From CAVORD01 sp963698535 (GTDB lineage: Bacteria > Bacteroidota > Bacteroidia > Bacteroidales > VadinHA17), in NCBI GenBank assembly GCA_963698535.1, contig CAVORD010000001.1:1426001-1490000 (forward strand): a stretch of 64,000 nucleotides of DNA. The letters run 5' to 3'. Shown here piece after piece: positions 50,246 to 59,807 of the stretch. Numbering within the stretch: position 1 is the stretch's first letter; each line of letters starts with the position of its first letter. Below the pieces are notes generated by a model. That model had not been told where the DNA came from, made no database searches, and was given only the letters and a program-made list of their open reading frames with translations. Position numbers and translations under genes: made by a program.

Positions 50246-50621
50246 CGACACCCGGATCGATAAATACCTCTGGGCAACACGAGTCTATAAGACAAGAAGT
50301 GTGGCGACAGAGGAGTGTCGGAAAGGAAGGGTGCTTATGGGTGACGAACCGGTAAAGCCATCCAGGGTGATCAAGACCGGTGATATTATTATCGTAAGGA
50401 AGCCTCCCGTCATTTATACCTACAGAGTTATCTCTCCTATTCAGAACCGTGTAGGAGCGGCACTGGTAAAGGAATCTCTCGAAGACCTTACCCCCGAAGC
50501 AGAAAAATCCAAACTCTCCGTTAAAGTCAATCCCCCTTTTGGTTTCAGGCAAAGAGGTACCGGCAGACCTACCAAAAGAGAGAGACGGATTATTGATCGG
50601 TTCCGGGAAGATCCCGATTAA
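50235..50621 (+). CDS. S4-domain RNA-binding protein (Hsp15/HslR-like)
   Basis: 128 residues with an S4 domain: IDKYLWATRVYKTRSVATEECRKGRVLMG, PSRVIKTGDIIIV. The basic C-terminus (RGTGRPTKRERRIIDR) fits Hsp15, which in E. coli binds free 50S subunits carrying nascent chains; pairing with pth, another ribosome-rescue enzyme, supports this role. Function here is inferred. Confidence 0.88.
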   Translation: MESNDTRIDKYLWATRVYKTRSVATEECRKGRVLMGDEPVKPSRVIKTGDIIIVRKPPVIYTYRVISPIQNRVGAALVKESLEDLTPEAEKSKLSVKVNPPFGFRQRGTGRPTKRERRIIDRFREDPD

Positions 50622-50774
50622 ACGCTCCTCCCAGAAAGGTGGTACTTATACCCATTTTTCGAAAGTATGCCTTATGATATATATAACATGATTAGGTTGG
50701 AATAGGTATTTTCCTATCTTCGGGCAACCCTTGGATTAACAGGTTTAAATTACTCACACCCAAAACCTAAACCT

Positions 50775-51737
50775 ATGCTCGAATCATTTAAAGCTCTTGA
50801 TGCAATAAGGTTGAACTTTTCACAGGATGGCCTTTTTGCCCTGAACCTTACTTTGGCGGTAATCATGTTCGGTGTTGCCCTGGGAATCAAATTGGTACAT
50901 TTCAAGGCGCTGATCACCGACCCTAAATCGGTTATAGTTGGCTTTTTGTCACAATTTGTGGCGTTGCCATTTATTACCTTTCTTATCGTATTGTTATTCA
51001 GAAACTACATTACCCCTACCATAGGTCTGGGTATGATCCTTGTCTCAGCTTGCCCCGGTGGGAATATATCCAACTTTATGACCTCCCTGGCTAAAGGTAA
51101 TGCTGCTCTGTCTGTAGGTCTCACTGCAATAGCAACTATGGCAGCCCTGGTACTTACGCCACTTAACTTTTCCATCTACGGTAAGTGGTTTATCTCCGTC
51201 CTTCAGAACAATGCCACCGGCGACTATGTAAGACCCCTTAGCATCGATGCGATTCAGATGTTCAAGACTGTCTTTATCATACTTGGGATACCTCTTATTA
51301 CCGGAATGCTGTTCAATCACTATTTACCCAGGGCTACAAAAATTATTATTAAGCCTCTTCAGATCATTTCCATAATTCTATTCCTTGCAATGGTAGTTAT
51401 CCTGTTTATGGGTAATGATGAACACTTTTTACCACATATAAAATACATTTTTCTTATAGTACTGGTGCATAATGCAGTAGCTTTTTTTACAGGATACTCC
51501 CTGTCAAGAATCACTAACAGACCACCTGCCGATCAGAGGGCTATATCTATAGAAACCGGTATTCAAAACAGCGGACTTGGTCTTGTGCTGCTCTTCAATC
51601 CCAAAATATTCCCTCCGGAGCTGGCTCTCGGAGGAATGGCATTTGTAACAGCATGGTGGGGGATCTGGCATATCCTTTCCGGATTAACTCTTGCCGGAAC
51701 ATTGTCATTTATCCCATTCAATAAGAAGACAGAATAA
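50775..51737 (+). CDS. Bile acid:sodium symporter family transporter
   Basis: A BASS-family membrane protein of 320 residues with about nine to ten helices. The conserved crossover segments are visible: LVSACPGGNISNFMTSLAKGN (helix 4) and SIETGIQNSGLGLVLL (helix 9). The substrate could be a bile acid-like or other organic acid taken up with sodium; the family in free-living bacteria moves e.g. pantoate. Preceded by a 153-base gap with no clear promoter element. Confidence 0.92.
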   Translation: MLESFKALDAIRLNFSQDGLFALNLTLAVIMFGVALGIKLVHFKALITDPKSVIVGFLSQFVALPFITFLIVLLFRNYITPTIGLGMILVSACPGGNISNFMTSLAKGNAALSVGLTAIATMAALVLTPLNFSIYGKWFISVLQNNATGDYVRPLSIDAIQMFKTVFIILGIPLITGMLFNHYLPRATKIIIKPLQIISIILFLAMVVILFMGNDEHFLPHIKYIFLIVLVHNAVAFFTGYSLSRITNRPPADQRAISIETGIQNSGLGLVLLFNPKIFPPELALGGMAFVTAWWGIWHILSGLTLAGTLSFIPFNKKTE

Positions 51738-51745
51738 ACGGGGAG

Positions 51746-53074
51746 ATGGGCAGGGATAATATCGAAAAATACAGTACGGGTTACAGTTTACTCAAGTTTT
51801 TTGCCTCATTGTGGCATAACAGAGTATTCTACAGGCGGGTTATAGTATATGGAAGGGACAATATTGACCCTACCCAGCACAATATTTTTGCTCCTAACCA
51901 CCAGAACGCATTAATGGATGCTTTGGCGGTTACCTGTACAACAAAGGGTCAAATAGTGTTTCTTGCCAGATCCGATATTTTCAGGAAGAAACTGATTGCG
52001 TCGATCCTGTATTTTCTAAAAATGCTTCCTGTTTACAGGATCAGGGATGGTTACGACCAGATGAAGAACAACGATGCCACGTTTCTTAAGACGATTGATA
52101 TAATTAAGAACAAGAATGGTATTGGCATCCTGCCTGAAGGTAACCATGCAGGGTTCAGGCGTCTGCGTCAACTTAAGAAAGGTATTTGCAGGATAGCTTT
52201 TCAAACAGAGGAGGCATGTGACTACTCCCTCAATATAAAGATCATTCCTGTTGGACTGGAGTTTACCAACTATAACAGATTCAGACAGGTTCTTACTGTT
52301 GTTTATGGGAAGCCAATTAGTGTCTCGGAATATTATGACAGCTACAGGGAGAACCCGCCAAAAGCGATGAATGAACTGCGTGACAGACTCTCCTCCGAGA
52401 TGAAGAAATTACTTGTACATATTGAATCTGAGGAGGATTATGAGGCTATCGACGAGATGAGAAGTATCATCAATGGTAAGTACAGCGACAGGATAAAGAT
52501 TCCCAAATTATTCAGGGACAGGATACTAATAAACAAACTTTCCAGGCTTAGTGATTCTAACAACGAACTTTATCGCAAAGCTTGTAATATATCGCTGGCT
52601 GTCAAGAAGAAAGCGGTGGAACTTGGTTTGGGTTACCGGGTACTCGGGAAGAATAAAAATCCTTTATTCTGGCTTTTAATGGGGGCTGTCCTTTTAATTG
52701 CCACACTTCCTCTCTTTTTGTTCGGAGCTGCATTTAATATTGTATTTTTGCAGGTGCCAAAACTGCCTTTGAGGAATATACCCGACTCCCAGTTTCATAG
52801 CTCCATTAAGTATGGGCTTTCACTGGTTCTTGCTTTTATTATTTTGCCAATATATACTGTTCTGGCATTGATCTTTATATCCCCGCTCTGGCTGGCATTG
52901 GTTGTTGCGGCTGTCATTCCGCTATCAGGCCTTTTTGCCTGGAACTGGAAACTACTCTTTTTAAGAGTTGGCGGGGGGTTAAAGGTATGGTATTACAGGA
53001 TTACAGGGAATAAGGAATATTATGAATTGAGAGATAATTTTAACGAATTGAACACTATTATTTACGCATTATAA
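51746..53074 (+). CDS. 1-acyl-sn-glycerol-3-phosphate acyltransferase-like protein
   Basis: A 442-residue PlsC-family membrane enzyme. The catalytic motif is NHQNALMD (His52 and Asp58, H-x5-D spacing instead of H-x4-D, as in other Bacteroidota PlsC-like proteins), with ILPEGNHAGFRRL as the substrate block. The C-terminal third has hydrophobic helices (about 305-400). It probably acylates lysophosphatidate or an ornithine/glycine lipid precursor. It follows the symporter by 8 bases. Confidence 0.85.
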   Translation: MGRDNIEKYSTGYSLLKFFASLWHNRVFYRRVIVYGRDNIDPTQHNIFAPNHQNALMDALAVTCTTKGQIVFLARSDIFRKKLIASILYFLKMLPVYRIRDGYDQMKNNDATFLKTIDIIKNKNGIGILPEGNHAGFRRLRQLKKGICRIAFQTEEACDYSLNIKIIPVGLEFTNYNRFRQVLTVVYGKPISVSEYYDSYRENPPKAMNELRDRLSSEMKKLLVHIESEEDYEAIDEMRSIINGKYSDRIKIPKLFRDRILINKLSRLSDSNNELYRKACNISLAVKKKAVELGLGYRVLGKNKNPLFWLLMGAVLLIATLPLFLFGAAFNIVFLQVPKLPLRNIPDSQFHSSIKYGLSLVLAFIILPIYTVLALIFISPLWLALVVAAVIPLSGLFAWNWKLLFLRVGGGLKVWYYRITGNKEYYELRDNFNELNTIIYAL

Positions 53075-53075
53075 A

Positions 53076-53879
53076 GTGGGGGGAAATTTTTTCAGGGGGA
53101 AAAAAGTGTGGATTACAGGTGCTTCTTCGGGAATAGGCGAAGCTTTGACATATGCACTATATTCCCGGGGAGCAAGCTTAATTATATCATCCAATAACCA
53201 GGATCAACTCGAAAGGGTAAGAGATAACTGTAAGACAGGGGAAGGCTCCGTTAGATTAGCTCCCTTCGATTTGGCAGAGACCTCCGGTATACCTTCTCTC
53301 GTGGACACTATTATTGATGAGACCGGTTCTATCGATCTTCTCTTTAATATCGGAGGGCTTAGTCAGCGATCAGAAATTGCCGATACACCGATCGAGCTGG
53401 ACAGAAGAATAATGGAAATAAACTACTTCGGTACCATTGCCCTTACCAAAGCAATCCTGCCACATATGATCAGAAGGGGGTCGGGACATATCATTGCCAC
53501 CAGCAGTATATCTGGCAGATTCGGGTTTCCCCTAAGGTCGGCCTACTCAGCCTCAAAACATGCCTTGCATGGTTTCTTCGAGACAATGAGGATTGAGATG
53601 AGTAAGAAAAAAGTGGATGTCTCAATACTTATCCCCGGGCGGGTAAGAACAAACATTTCATATAATGCCCTTGTTTCAAATGGCGAGGTTCATGGCAAAA
53701 TGGATCCGGGCCTTGACAAAGGTATTACTCCGGAGAAGGCAGCAGAGATAATACTAAAAGGAGTTGAAAGGAAGAGATTCGAAATACTCGTTGGCAGCAA
53801 CGAGCTGATAATGTTATATATAAGAAAGTATTTACCATGGTTGTTCTTCAGGTTAGCAGGGAGGATAAGCGCAGTTTAA
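53076..53879 (+). CDS. Short-chain dehydrogenase/reductase
   Basis: 267 residues of the classical SDR type: TGASSGIG (14-21), NIGG replacing NNAG (91-94), catalytic Ser144 region ATSSISG and YSASK (Tyr157, Lys161). The start is a GTG one base after the stop of the acyltransferase; no ATG precedes the nucleotide motif. The C-terminal LFFRLAGRISAV may touch the membrane. Often such SDRs reduce 3-keto-lipid precursors; the neighbour acyltransferase agrees with this, but the substrate is unknown. Confidence 0.9.
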   Translation: MGGNFFRGKKVWITGASSGIGEALTYALYSRGASLIISSNNQDQLERVRDNCKTGEGSVRLAPFDLAETSGIPSLVDTIIDETGSIDLLFNIGGLSQRSEIADTPIELDRRIMEINYFGTIALTKAILPHMIRRGSGHIIATSSISGRFGFPLRSAYSASKHALHGFFETMRIEMSKKKVDVSILIPGRVRTNISYNALVSNGEVHGKMDPGLDKGITPEKAAEIILKGVERKRFEILVGSNELIMLYIRKYLPWLFFRLAGRISAV

Positions 53880-53889
53880 CAATAGAAAT

Positions 53890-54975
53890 ATGAACGGATA
53901 TATAGTTAGCGGTATACAACAGATGGGTATTGGTGTGGGTAACCTTAAGGAGGCCTGGTCATGGTATATCAGACATTTCGGTATGGACTGCCGAATTTTT
54001 GAAGAAGAGGCTCAGGCGAAACTGATGCTGCCTTACACCGGTGGCTTACCTCGCACCAGACATGCCATCCTTGCTTATAATCTTCAGAGTGGTGGGGGGT
54101 TTGAAATATGGCAGTACAAATGCCGTGAACCGCAAGTATCAGAAAGACAGATTCTTGCAGGAGACCTGGGTATTTTCGCCTGTAAAATGAAGGTCCGCAA
54201 TATTGACGAAGCAAGAGAATATTTCAAAGCAGAGGGAGTAACCTTAATGGGAGAGCCTATGCATGATCCCAATGGCTACAGGACATTCTTTATCAAAGAT
54301 CCATTTGGAAATATTTTTCAGTTTACAGAGGCCACCGATTGGCTTATGAACCTGCGAATGGTAAACGGCGGTACCTACGGCGCGATAATAGGGGTCAGTG
54401 ATATTGAAAAAGCTATGGGTGTTTATAGTGACATCCTCGGTTACGATGTGGTTCTATATGACAAATCAGGCTCATTTGAGGATATGAGTTCGCTGCCGGG
54501 TGGTGACGCCAGATTCAGAAGAGTATTACTTAAAAGAAGCAAACCGTTCACCGGTCATTTTAGCAAATTATTAGGCTACAGTACTATCGAACTTATTTCT
54601 TCACTGGACCGCGTCCCTGAGAAGATATACAGCAATCGCTATTGGGGCGATCCTGGCTTTATCCACCTTTGTTACGATATTACAGGAATGGATGCGCTTC
54701 GGGAGCATTGTGTTAAGAAAGGTCATCCTTTTACCGTCGACAGTAAGGGCAGCCATGATGGAAAGAGCTTTGACATGGGTGAAGCAGCAGGACATTTTTC
54801 ATATATTGAAGATCCCGATGGTACTCTTATTGAATTTGTTGAAACTCACAAGGTACCAATCCTAAAGAAGCTTGGAATATCACTTGATCTGCGAAAGAGA
54901 GATCCCAACAAAGCACTGCCTGACTATATGCTGAGCTTCCTTAAGTACTCGAGGGTAAAGAAGGATAAGAAGTAA
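53890..54975 (+). CDS. Two-domain VOC (glyoxalase/dioxygenase-fold) protein
   Basis: 361 residues with two VOC modules, roughly 8-155 (GIQQMGIGVGNLKEAWSWYIRHFG, RNIDEAREYFKAEG, FIKDPFGNIFQFTEA) and 165-320 (GAIIGVSDIEKAMGVYSDILGYDVV, FSYIEDPDGTLIEFVETHKV). Metal-binding His/Glu are present in the second module, as in glyoxalases and extradiol or hydroxyphenylpyruvate dioxygenases. The reaction is not known. It is 10 bases after the SDR gene and ends an operon with it. Confidence 0.8.
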   Translation: MNGYIVSGIQQMGIGVGNLKEAWSWYIRHFGMDCRIFEEEAQAKLMLPYTGGLPRTRHAILAYNLQSGGGFEIWQYKCREPQVSERQILAGDLGIFACKMKVRNIDEAREYFKAEGVTLMGEPMHDPNGYRTFFIKDPFGNIFQFTEATDWLMNLRMVNGGTYGAIIGVSDIEKAMGVYSDILGYDVVLYDKSGSFEDMSSLPGGDARFRRVLLKRSKPFTGHFSKLLGYSTIELISSLDRVPEKIYSNRYWGDPGFIHLCYDITGMDALREHCVKKGHPFTVDSKGSHDGKSFDMGEAAGHFSYIEDPDGTLIEFVETHKVPILKKLGISLDLRKRDPNKALPDYMLSFLKYSRVKKDKK

Positions 54976-55020
54976 TTACCTGATAAGGATCTGAAACCGT
55001 TTTCGAAAAAATGGAATAGA

Positions 55021-56226
55021 TCAAAGGGTCTTAGCCACGATCTCATTTTGTCGGAGAACACGCATCGCATTTCCTCCCCATATTTTCTCTATCTGTGCTT
55101 TGGTATAGCCTCTTCTGAGAAGCTCAATGGTAATATTCTTCATCTCCGAAGCATTGCTGCAACCGTTTATTCCGCCACCACCGTCAAAATCGGTACCAAT
55201 ACCAACATAGTCTATTCCAATTAGGTTTACTACATGGTCGATGTGATCAACAGCATCTGAAACATTTGCCTTCTTCTCCAATGCCTGACGTGTTTCCCAT
55301 ATTTCAACTCTCATTGCCATCTGCAGCGAATCGTTCATGTTTTCCATCGATCTGTATTTCTCTCTTATCTCATTGACTTTTGACTCCAGTTCAGGATTAG
55401 GCTCTGGCTGCTTAAGGTAATTGCTAAGGATACATATCTGAATAACACCGCCATTGCTCTTCAATGCCATCAGCATTTCATCATTTAGATTCCTTGGACT
55501 TTCGCAAAGAGCTCTGGCTGAAGAGTGCGATGCAATAATAGGTGACTTGGATACTTCTAATACATCATAAAATGATTTGTCGGAGATATGTGATACATCT
55601 ATCATCATCCCAAGTCTGTTCATCTCAGCAACGACCTCTTTACCAAAATCGGACAAACCGTCGTGTTCCGGTCCCTTGGGATCGGTGGAACTATCGCAGA
55701 TATCATTGTTTTTCGAATGACAAAGTGTAATATAACGGGCTCCAAGATCGTACAGCGTTTTAACTTTATTTATGTCGAGACCAATAGGATATCCATTCTC
55801 CACACCAATAAATGCAACCCTCTTCCCTACCTTCTTTATAGCGTATGCATCATCAGCAGTTCGTGCAATTTGTGCTTGCGCCTCATTCAGTTTGAGATTG
55901 GCCAATAGTTTATCAAATATCATATTCGTCTCATCCCATACAAGTTCAAAAGCCTCAGGGGTACGATCGCCCTGTCCGAGGTAGACCGCAAAAAATTCTG
56001 CATCAAGTCCTCCTTCAACCATCCTGGGGAAATCCACACAACCGTTATCATTCCTTGTTCCAAGATCAAAATCGGCACGCATCATTCTTAAAGGAGTATC
56101 ACAGTGTGTGTCCACAGTAAGGATCTTCTCATGGATCTTATCTGCTTTCTCAGCAAGTTTAACCTCAGGATCACCGCATGAATTGAGCAATATCAGCGCG
56201 AATGCAAGAAATAATATGTTTTTCAT
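55021..56226 (-). CDS. Membrane dipeptidase-like lipoprotein (peptidase family M19)
   Basis: A zinc dipeptidase of about 401 residues, lipoprotein signal ending LLNSC (started at ATG 56224-56226; an upstream ATG exists but lies in front of the signal). Metal ligands: TVDTHCDTP (HxD), the Glu of GVENGYPIG, and the two His in VSHISDKSF and ASHSSARALC; GIGTDFDGGGG closes the site. The enzyme splits dipeptides, including D-amino-acid ones, outside the cytoplasm. Inverted repeat just upstream. Confidence 0.93.
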   Translation of the reverse strand: MKNILFLAFALILLNSCGDPEVKLAEKADKIHEKILTVDTHCDTPLRMMRADFDLGTRNDNGCVDFPRMVEGGLDAEFFAVYLGQGDRTPEAFELVWDETNMIFDKLLANLKLNEAQAQIARTADDAYAIKKVGKRVAFIGVENGYPIGLDINKVKTLYDLGARYITLCHSKNNDICDSSTDPKGPEHDGLSDFGKEVVAEMNRLGMMIDVSHISDKSFYDVLEVSKSPIIASHSSARALCESPRNLNDEMLMALKSNGGVIQICILSNYLKQPEPNPELESKVNEIREKYRSMENMNDSLQMAMRVEIWETRQALEKKANVSDAVDHIDHVVNLIGIDYVGIGTDFDGGGGINGCSNASEMKNITIELLRRGYTKAQIEKIWGGNAMRVLRQNEIVAKTL

Positions 56227-56240
56227 TTTGTGAAGTATTG

Positions 56241-56267
56241 GATTGCTAATATATGTATTTAGCAATC
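56241..56267. repeat. Inverted repeat upstream of the dipeptidase gene
   Basis: Perfect 9-base arms GATTGCTAA / TTAGCAATC separated by 9 bases, 15 bases before the start codon. May be an operator or a leader hairpin. It shares the GCTAA / TTAGC core of the dyad at 6595-6607. Confidence 0.45.
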
Positions 56268-56301
56268 AGTTCTCCCATTTAAAGACATTTTATAAAGCAT
56301 G

Positions 56302-56333
56302 AAAAAAAGAGCCCCGACGCATGTGGTCGGGGC
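56302..56333 (-). terminator. Intrinsic terminator after the T9SS cargo gene
   Basis: 8-base GC-rich stem GCCCCGAC / GTCGGGGC with a 7-base loop and a run of seven T on the minus strand, 45 bases after the stop at 56378. Confidence 0.85.
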
Positions 56334-56377
56334 AGCCATGAAAAGAATGGATTTGCTTTTGGACAGTAAAAGCATCG

Positions 56378-56866
56378 TTAGAGTTTGACAACTCTGTATA
56401 CGTTTATGTGATTACCTTTCACGAGACGAATAAAATAGAGGCCGGGAGAAAAGTTCTGAAGATTGACCTCATGTTCGATAACAGAATCACCTATAGTTTC
56501 ATTTAGTACTATCTTCCCATTTCCGTCGGTCATGAGAAGTTTAACTTCTCCTGTAACAGGAGTATCGAAACGGATCATAACCCTTTCCGAAGCCGGGTTT
56601 GGATATACAATAACTGAAACAGGATTCAAAATTTCCTCCTCAATGGTAGTTATAACAATGATTTGCTGGAAACCATGAGTCAGTATAAGGAAGCCATCGG
56701 AGGATTTTGAGGTTGGAGTTATTGTTTCTCCAAGCGTCCAACTCAGAGAAATAGTATTATCCTTTAGTTTATAACCACCTGCGGTGGCTATTACCTGCTG
56801 TTTGGCCTGACCTGAGATGACGAAGCAAAACAACGTAAACAGGGCTAACAAAGTATACTTTTTCAT
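56378..56866 (-). CDS. Secreted protein with type IX (type A) sorting domain
   Basis: 162 residues: a signal peptide (hydrophobic 5-18), about 60 residues without a known fold (GGYKLKDNTISLSWTLGETI), then a T9SS type A sorting domain at about 80-162 (PVSVIVYPNPASERVMIRF, KLLMTDGNGKIVL, NLQNFSPGLYFIRLV). The substrate region is very short, so it may be a small surface protein. It supports active type IX secretion in this organism. Confidence 0.9.
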   Translation of the reverse strand: MKKYTLLALFTLFCFVISGQAKQQVIATAGGYKLKDNTISLSWTLGETITPTSKSSDGFLILTHGFQQIIVITTIEEEILNPVSVIVYPNPASERVMIRFDTPVTGEVKLLMTDGNGKIVLNETIGDSVIEHEVNLQNFSPGLYFIRLVKGNHINVYRVVKL

Positions 56867-56973
56867 TGCTCTGATCTATTGTATAACCTAGTAAATATAC
56901 TTAAAAAAAAAGGGCAACGCAATATTTCACCCATGATATTTATAAATAGACCACTACCGTTGATGAACAAACC

Positions 56974-57606
56974 TTAATAGGTGGTAAAAACTGCAGCCAG
57001 TGCTACAACACCTATGATAATCAATACAATCCCTGTAATTTTATTGATTTTAACGAGGTTTCTTAGTCTCAGATTCCTCCTGAACCTGCTTACAAGGGAG
57101 CTAAACATGAACCACCACAGGACGGCACCGACAAATACGCCGGATATCAAATAGAAAAGAAAGAATCTTGTCCCTTCATTCTCCAGGGCAGAACCCGAAA
57201 AAAAGGCTATAAAGAGGAATATTGAAACCGGATTTGTCAAGGCAAGGCCCAGAATCGACACAAAATCCTCAAAGAGGTTACTTCCCGATTTATCCCTTTG
57301 TCGAAAAGCCTTAACCGGATTCGACAAAAAAACATTCAACCCAAGAAGCAGAACAATGACGCCTGCAATAATCCCAAGTATAAATCTTTGTTCTTCAATA
57401 AAATTGATGATAAAGCCCAGCCCCAGTCCTGCCATAATAGCAAATAATGTATCAGCTGTGGCAATTCCCATTCCTGAGAAAAAACCGGAAATCCGACCCT
57501 TTTGGAGAGTCCTGTTTACGCACATAATAGCATTAGGGCCAATGGGTGCCGACACTGTCAACCCCATCACTATACCCTTCAAAACAAGTATTATAGCAGT
57601 AAACAT
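56974..57606 (-). CDS. LysE-family translocator
   Basis: An amino-acid-exporter-type membrane protein of about 210 residues from the ATG at 57604-57606 (MFTAIILVLKGIVMG); a 15-residue longer form is possible. Helix 1 carries GLTVSAPIGPNAIMCVNRTL, the family signature; five further helices follow. Substrate unknown. It stands alone, divergent from the EamA gene. Confidence 0.88.
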   Translation of the reverse strand: MFTAIILVLKGIVMGLTVSAPIGPNAIMCVNRTLQKGRISGFFSGMGIATADTLFAIMAGLGLGFIINFIEEQRFILGIIAGVIVLLLGLNVFLSNPVKAFRQRDKSGSNLFEDFVSILGLALTNPVSIFLFIAFFSGSALENEGTRFFLFYLISGVFVGAVLWWFMFSSLVSRFRRNLRLRNLVKINKITGIVLIIIGVVALAAVFTTY

Positions 57607-57703
57607 TCTGAAAATTTTGGCAAATATAGTTCTCTTTCTGTTACCATCCATCTATTTATGTCAAAAACAACAGGGGGTAATGCATTAACATGTGGTTAAA
57701 TTG

Positions 57704-57711
57704 TATTTTTG
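57704..57711 (+). promoter_or_regulatory. Promoter -7 element for the EamA transporter gene
   Basis: TATTTTTG matches TAnnTTTG; it lies inside the open frame upstream of the chosen ATG (57719), so the longer start is unlikely. The leader would be very short. Confidence 0.45.
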
Positions 57712-57718
57712 CAATCTT

Positions 57719-58630
57719 ATGAATGAAGAAAGGAAAATCTGGCACTGGCTCGTCTTAGGGTTATTATCGCTGATCTGGGGATCCTCCTTCATTCTGATGA
57801 AAAAAGGACTTATCGTTTTCTCTTCTATCCAGGTAGGTCAGTTACGTATATTCTTTTCGTTCCTTTGCCTTCTCCCATTTGCTGTTATAAATCTGAAAAA
57901 CCTTAAGCGAGAACAGATAAAGCATATTTTAATCATTGGTTTTCTAGGTAATGGCATCCCTGCTTTTCTCTTTCCTATAGCTCAGACAAGGCTGGACAGT
58001 TCAGTGGCGGGAATGCTCAACTCTCTTACTCCCGTATTCACTTTGCTGGTAGGATTCATAATTTATAACAGGAAGGTGGTCTCCTTGCAGACAATCGGCA
58101 TAGTTATTGGTTTTCTTGGGGCAGCCGGATTAGTTTACAAGGGCTCTCTCTCTTTTGATCCATATGGTGTGCTGATCATTATCGCCACTTTCTTCTATGG
58201 GATATCATCAAACGAGGTTGGTAGAATGAAAGGCTTATCCGGTATTGCTATTGCCTCCCTGGGATTCGCTGCCATTGGTCCATTTGCAGGTGTTTCATTA
58301 CTATTCTCCGACTTCAGTTCGATTACACAGACAGAGGGATGGCAATTAAGCCTCCTTGCCATCATTGCTCTTTCGGTGGTGGGGACAGCCTTCGCTGCAG
58401 CTATATTCAATATTCTTATTATTAAGACATCACCTGTTTTTGCGGTTACCGTAACCTATATGATACCAATAGTTGCCACTTTTTGGGGCATATTGGACAA
58501 CGAATCTCTAAGTTCTTCCATGGTGGTATCTGTGGCAGGTATTATGGCAGGTGTCTACCTGGTAAATAAGGGAGCCCGGCAAAGCAGACGCCTTGCCAAT
58601 CAGCAAAGCACTCAGGTACCCAGACTATAG
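57719..58630 (+). CDS. EamA/DMT-family transporter
   Basis: A 303-residue membrane protein with ten helices in two EamA repeats (WGSSFILMKKGL in helix 1, GFLGAAGLVYKG between repeats, VTYMIPIVATFWGILDNE in helix 9). The start ATG at 57719 gives MNEERKIWHW; the frame is open for nine codons more. Probably exports amino acids or small metabolites. Confidence 0.9.
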   Translation: MNEERKIWHWLVLGLLSLIWGSSFILMKKGLIVFSSIQVGQLRIFFSFLCLLPFAVINLKNLKREQIKHILIIGFLGNGIPAFLFPIAQTRLDSSVAGMLNSLTPVFTLLVGFIIYNRKVVSLQTIGIVIGFLGAAGLVYKGSLSFDPYGVLIIIATFFYGISSNEVGRMKGLSGIAIASLGFAAIGPFAGVSLLFSDFSSITQTEGWQLSLLAIIALSVVGTAFAAAIFNILIIKTSPVFAVTVTYMIPIVATFWGILDNESLSSSMVVSVAGIMAGVYLVNKGARQSRRLANQQSTQVPRL

Positions 58631-58727
58631 ATTTTTATCCGGCCCTTGTGCCTCTTAAAATTAGGCCATTGATCAAAAATTCCTCTTATTTCATGCAACC
58701 CCGTAAATAACCACGTGTCTTTTACTC

Positions 58728-59282
58728 ATGCAACAAGTTATGCCGGAGGAGTATAAAGTTAAAACAGATCCGCTAGTTGAGAAATGTCGGGATGGAGACA
58801 GTAAGGCTCAGCATGCTGTATACAGAAATTATTCAAAAGCGATGTATAACCTTGCTTACCGGATGGTTAACAGCAGAGAGGATGCAGAAGACATACTCCA
58901 GGATGCATTTACACAGGCCTACAGAAATATTGGATCATTCAGATATGATTCCACCTTCGGTGCCTGGCTCAAAAGGATTGTGATAAACCATTCGATAAAT
59001 TTTATAAGAAACCGGAAACAGCTGACCTTTTTTGATGATATCCCGGAACAACATGAACAGATTTATGAGAGTGAGGAATACAATGATGAGTACAATAGCG
59101 AGAAAGTATTCAAGGCAATTGAAATGCTGCCCAATGGATACAGGATGGTATTAACTCTCTATCTTTTAGAGGGATATGATCATGAAGAGATTTCTGAAAT
59201 ACTTGGGATAACTGAATCAACATCAAAATCCCAGTATATGAGGGCAAAAGCAAAACTCAGATCATTATTAGGAGGAAAATAG
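58728..59282 (+). CDS. ECF RNA polymerase sigma factor
   Basis: 184 residues. Region 2: YNLAYRMVNSREDAEDILQDAFTQAYRN and GAWLKRIVINHSINF; region 4: LPNGYRMVLTLYLLEGYDHEEISEILGITESTSKSQYMRAKAKLR. Same class as the sigma factor at 14142. It leads a compact six-gene run with an anti-sigma-like gene directly after, which suggests autoregulated control of envelope genes. Confidence 0.93.
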   Translation: MQQVMPEEYKVKTDPLVEKCRDGDSKAQHAVYRNYSKAMYNLAYRMVNSREDAEDILQDAFTQAYRNIGSFRYDSTFGAWLKRIVINHSINFIRNRKQLTFFDDIPEQHEQIYESEEYNDEYNSEKVFKAIEMLPNGYRMVLTLYLLEGYDHEEISEILGITESTSKSQYMRAKAKLRSLLGGK

Positions 59283-59807
59283 ATGGACAAACTTGAAAAG
59301 TTTATCAGGGAAAACAGGAAAAGTCTTGACCGGTACGAACCAGACAGGGCAGTATGGCAAAGGATCAGGGGTGCCGTTAAAAAAACACCCCGGGTAACAA
59401 CTTGGCGCATAGTGTCAGTTGCGGCAACGGTATTGGTTATAGTTGGGACAACCTTCACAGTCTATAAAATGGGCAACCAGTCCACCAGCGACAAATATGA
59501 GTCTGATATTACTGAACTTAAGGAGTCGAAGCTTTATTACGGAAACCAGCTGTCGGAGATGCTAAGGATCGCACAGCCCCTATTTGTGACTTACCCTGAT
59601 CTGGGTGCCGAACTACAAAAAGACTTTGAAGACCTCGACCAAATAGCAGTAGAAATTTCAGCCGACCTGAAAGATAACGCTGACAACAGAGAGGTTATAG
59701 AAGCCCTTATATTAAACTACAGGAGAAAAGTAGAGCTACTTGAAATGTTGCTCTCAAATATGGACGGAAGCAATAGTCCGATGAAAAAAGAGAACCATGA
59801 ATTATAG
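59283..59807 (+). CDS. Anti-sigma-factor-like membrane protein
   Basis: 174 residues: a cytoplasmic N-terminus (1-38) without a clear zinc motif, one membrane helix at about 42-62 (RIVSVAATVLVIVGTTFTV) and a helical periplasmic part (85-160: YYGNQLSEMLRIAQPLF). It starts immediately after the sigma stop and overlaps the next gene by 11 bases. Role inferred from position and topology. Confidence 0.7.
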   Translation: MDKLEKFIRENRKSLDRYEPDRAVWQRIRGAVKKTPRVTTWRIVSVAATVLVIVGTTFTVYKMGNQSTSDKYESDITELKESKLYYGNQLSEMLRIAQPLFVTYPDLGAELQKDFEDLDQIAVEISADLKDNADNREVIEALILNYRRKVELLEMLLSNMDGSNSPMKKENHEL

